DNA of 5,137 nt from the NCBI GenBank assembly GCA_963726975.1, contig CAVSEK010000008.1, positions 1 through 5,137 of the forward strand. Direction: 5' to 3'. The position numbers and the translations under genes were made by a program. Origin of the DNA: CAVSEK01 sp963726975. GTDB taxonomy: Bacteria; Actinomycetota; Actinomycetes; Mycobacteriales; SCTD01. Under the pieces are notes generated by a model, which saw only the letters and a program-made list of their open reading frames with translations, was not told where the DNA came from and did no database searches. The first letter of the stretch is position 1. Each line of letters opens with the position of its first letter. Of the stretch, positions 5,097-5,137 are shown one piece after another.

Positions 5097-5110
5097 GACC
5101 TCCGGAGGTC
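5097..5110 (-). promoter_or_regulatory. Palindrome containing the protease ribosome binding site
   Basis: GACCTCCGGAGGTC is a perfect 14-base palindrome whose one arm contains GGAGGT (minus strand, 5103-5098), the ribosome binding site 4 bases before the GTG at 5093. In RNA the ends could pair as a 4-bp stem with a 6-base loop that partly hides the site; in DNA it has the symmetry of a dimer-binding operator. The ribosome binding site itself is well supported; the regulatory reading is conjecture. The remaining bases to the window edge (5111-5137) show nothing I can name, and the promoter probably lies beyond the edge. Confidence 0.5.
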
Positions 5111-5137
5111 GAGGGGGCGGCGGCCCAGAGCGTCCCC

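Overview
The window is very GC-rich, with third codon positions almost always G or C and frequent GTG starts. Together with the actinobacterial-type C-terminal tail of ribosomal protein S1 at the left edge and coaE nearby, this points to a chromosomal segment of a high-GC actinomycete. I cannot name the genus. There are no rRNA or tRNA genes, CRISPR arrays or insertion sequences, and no stretch longer than 300 bases lacks a gene.

Layout from left to right. (1) The 3' end of rpsA (+, 1-353) carries an apparent one-base deletion near position 70 and is followed by a long GC-rich hairpin (379-420), probably its terminator. (2) A gene for a small single-pass membrane protein of unknown function (+, 524-994) converges on (3) a two-gene minus-strand operon: a lipoprotein with two tandem copies of a His-containing helical domain (2959-1631), then a class F sortase that also has a lipoprotein signal (1634-1002). 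The two genes overlap by 4 bases. (4) After a 121-bp divergent intergenic region comes coaE, dephospho-CoA kinase (+, 3081-3686), probably read from a leaderless mRNA. (5) Converging on coaE is a second minus-strand operon: a protealysin-like M4 metallopeptidase (5093-4041), then an emfourin-type inhibitor (4040-3693) whose start codon directly abuts the protease stop codon.

rpsA and coaE are close neighbours in many actinobacteria, so the membrane protein and the lipoprotein/sortase pair look like lineage-specific cargo between two conserved genes. The protease/inhibitor pair is a recognisable functional module: a cytoplasmically made M4 peptidase encoded with its own proteinaceous inhibitor. 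The least explained system is the lipoprotein/sortase operon. Its lipoprotein repeats four histidines in equivalent positions in both domain copies, and its partner is a membrane-anchored transpeptidase with no ordinary LPXTG substrate in view.
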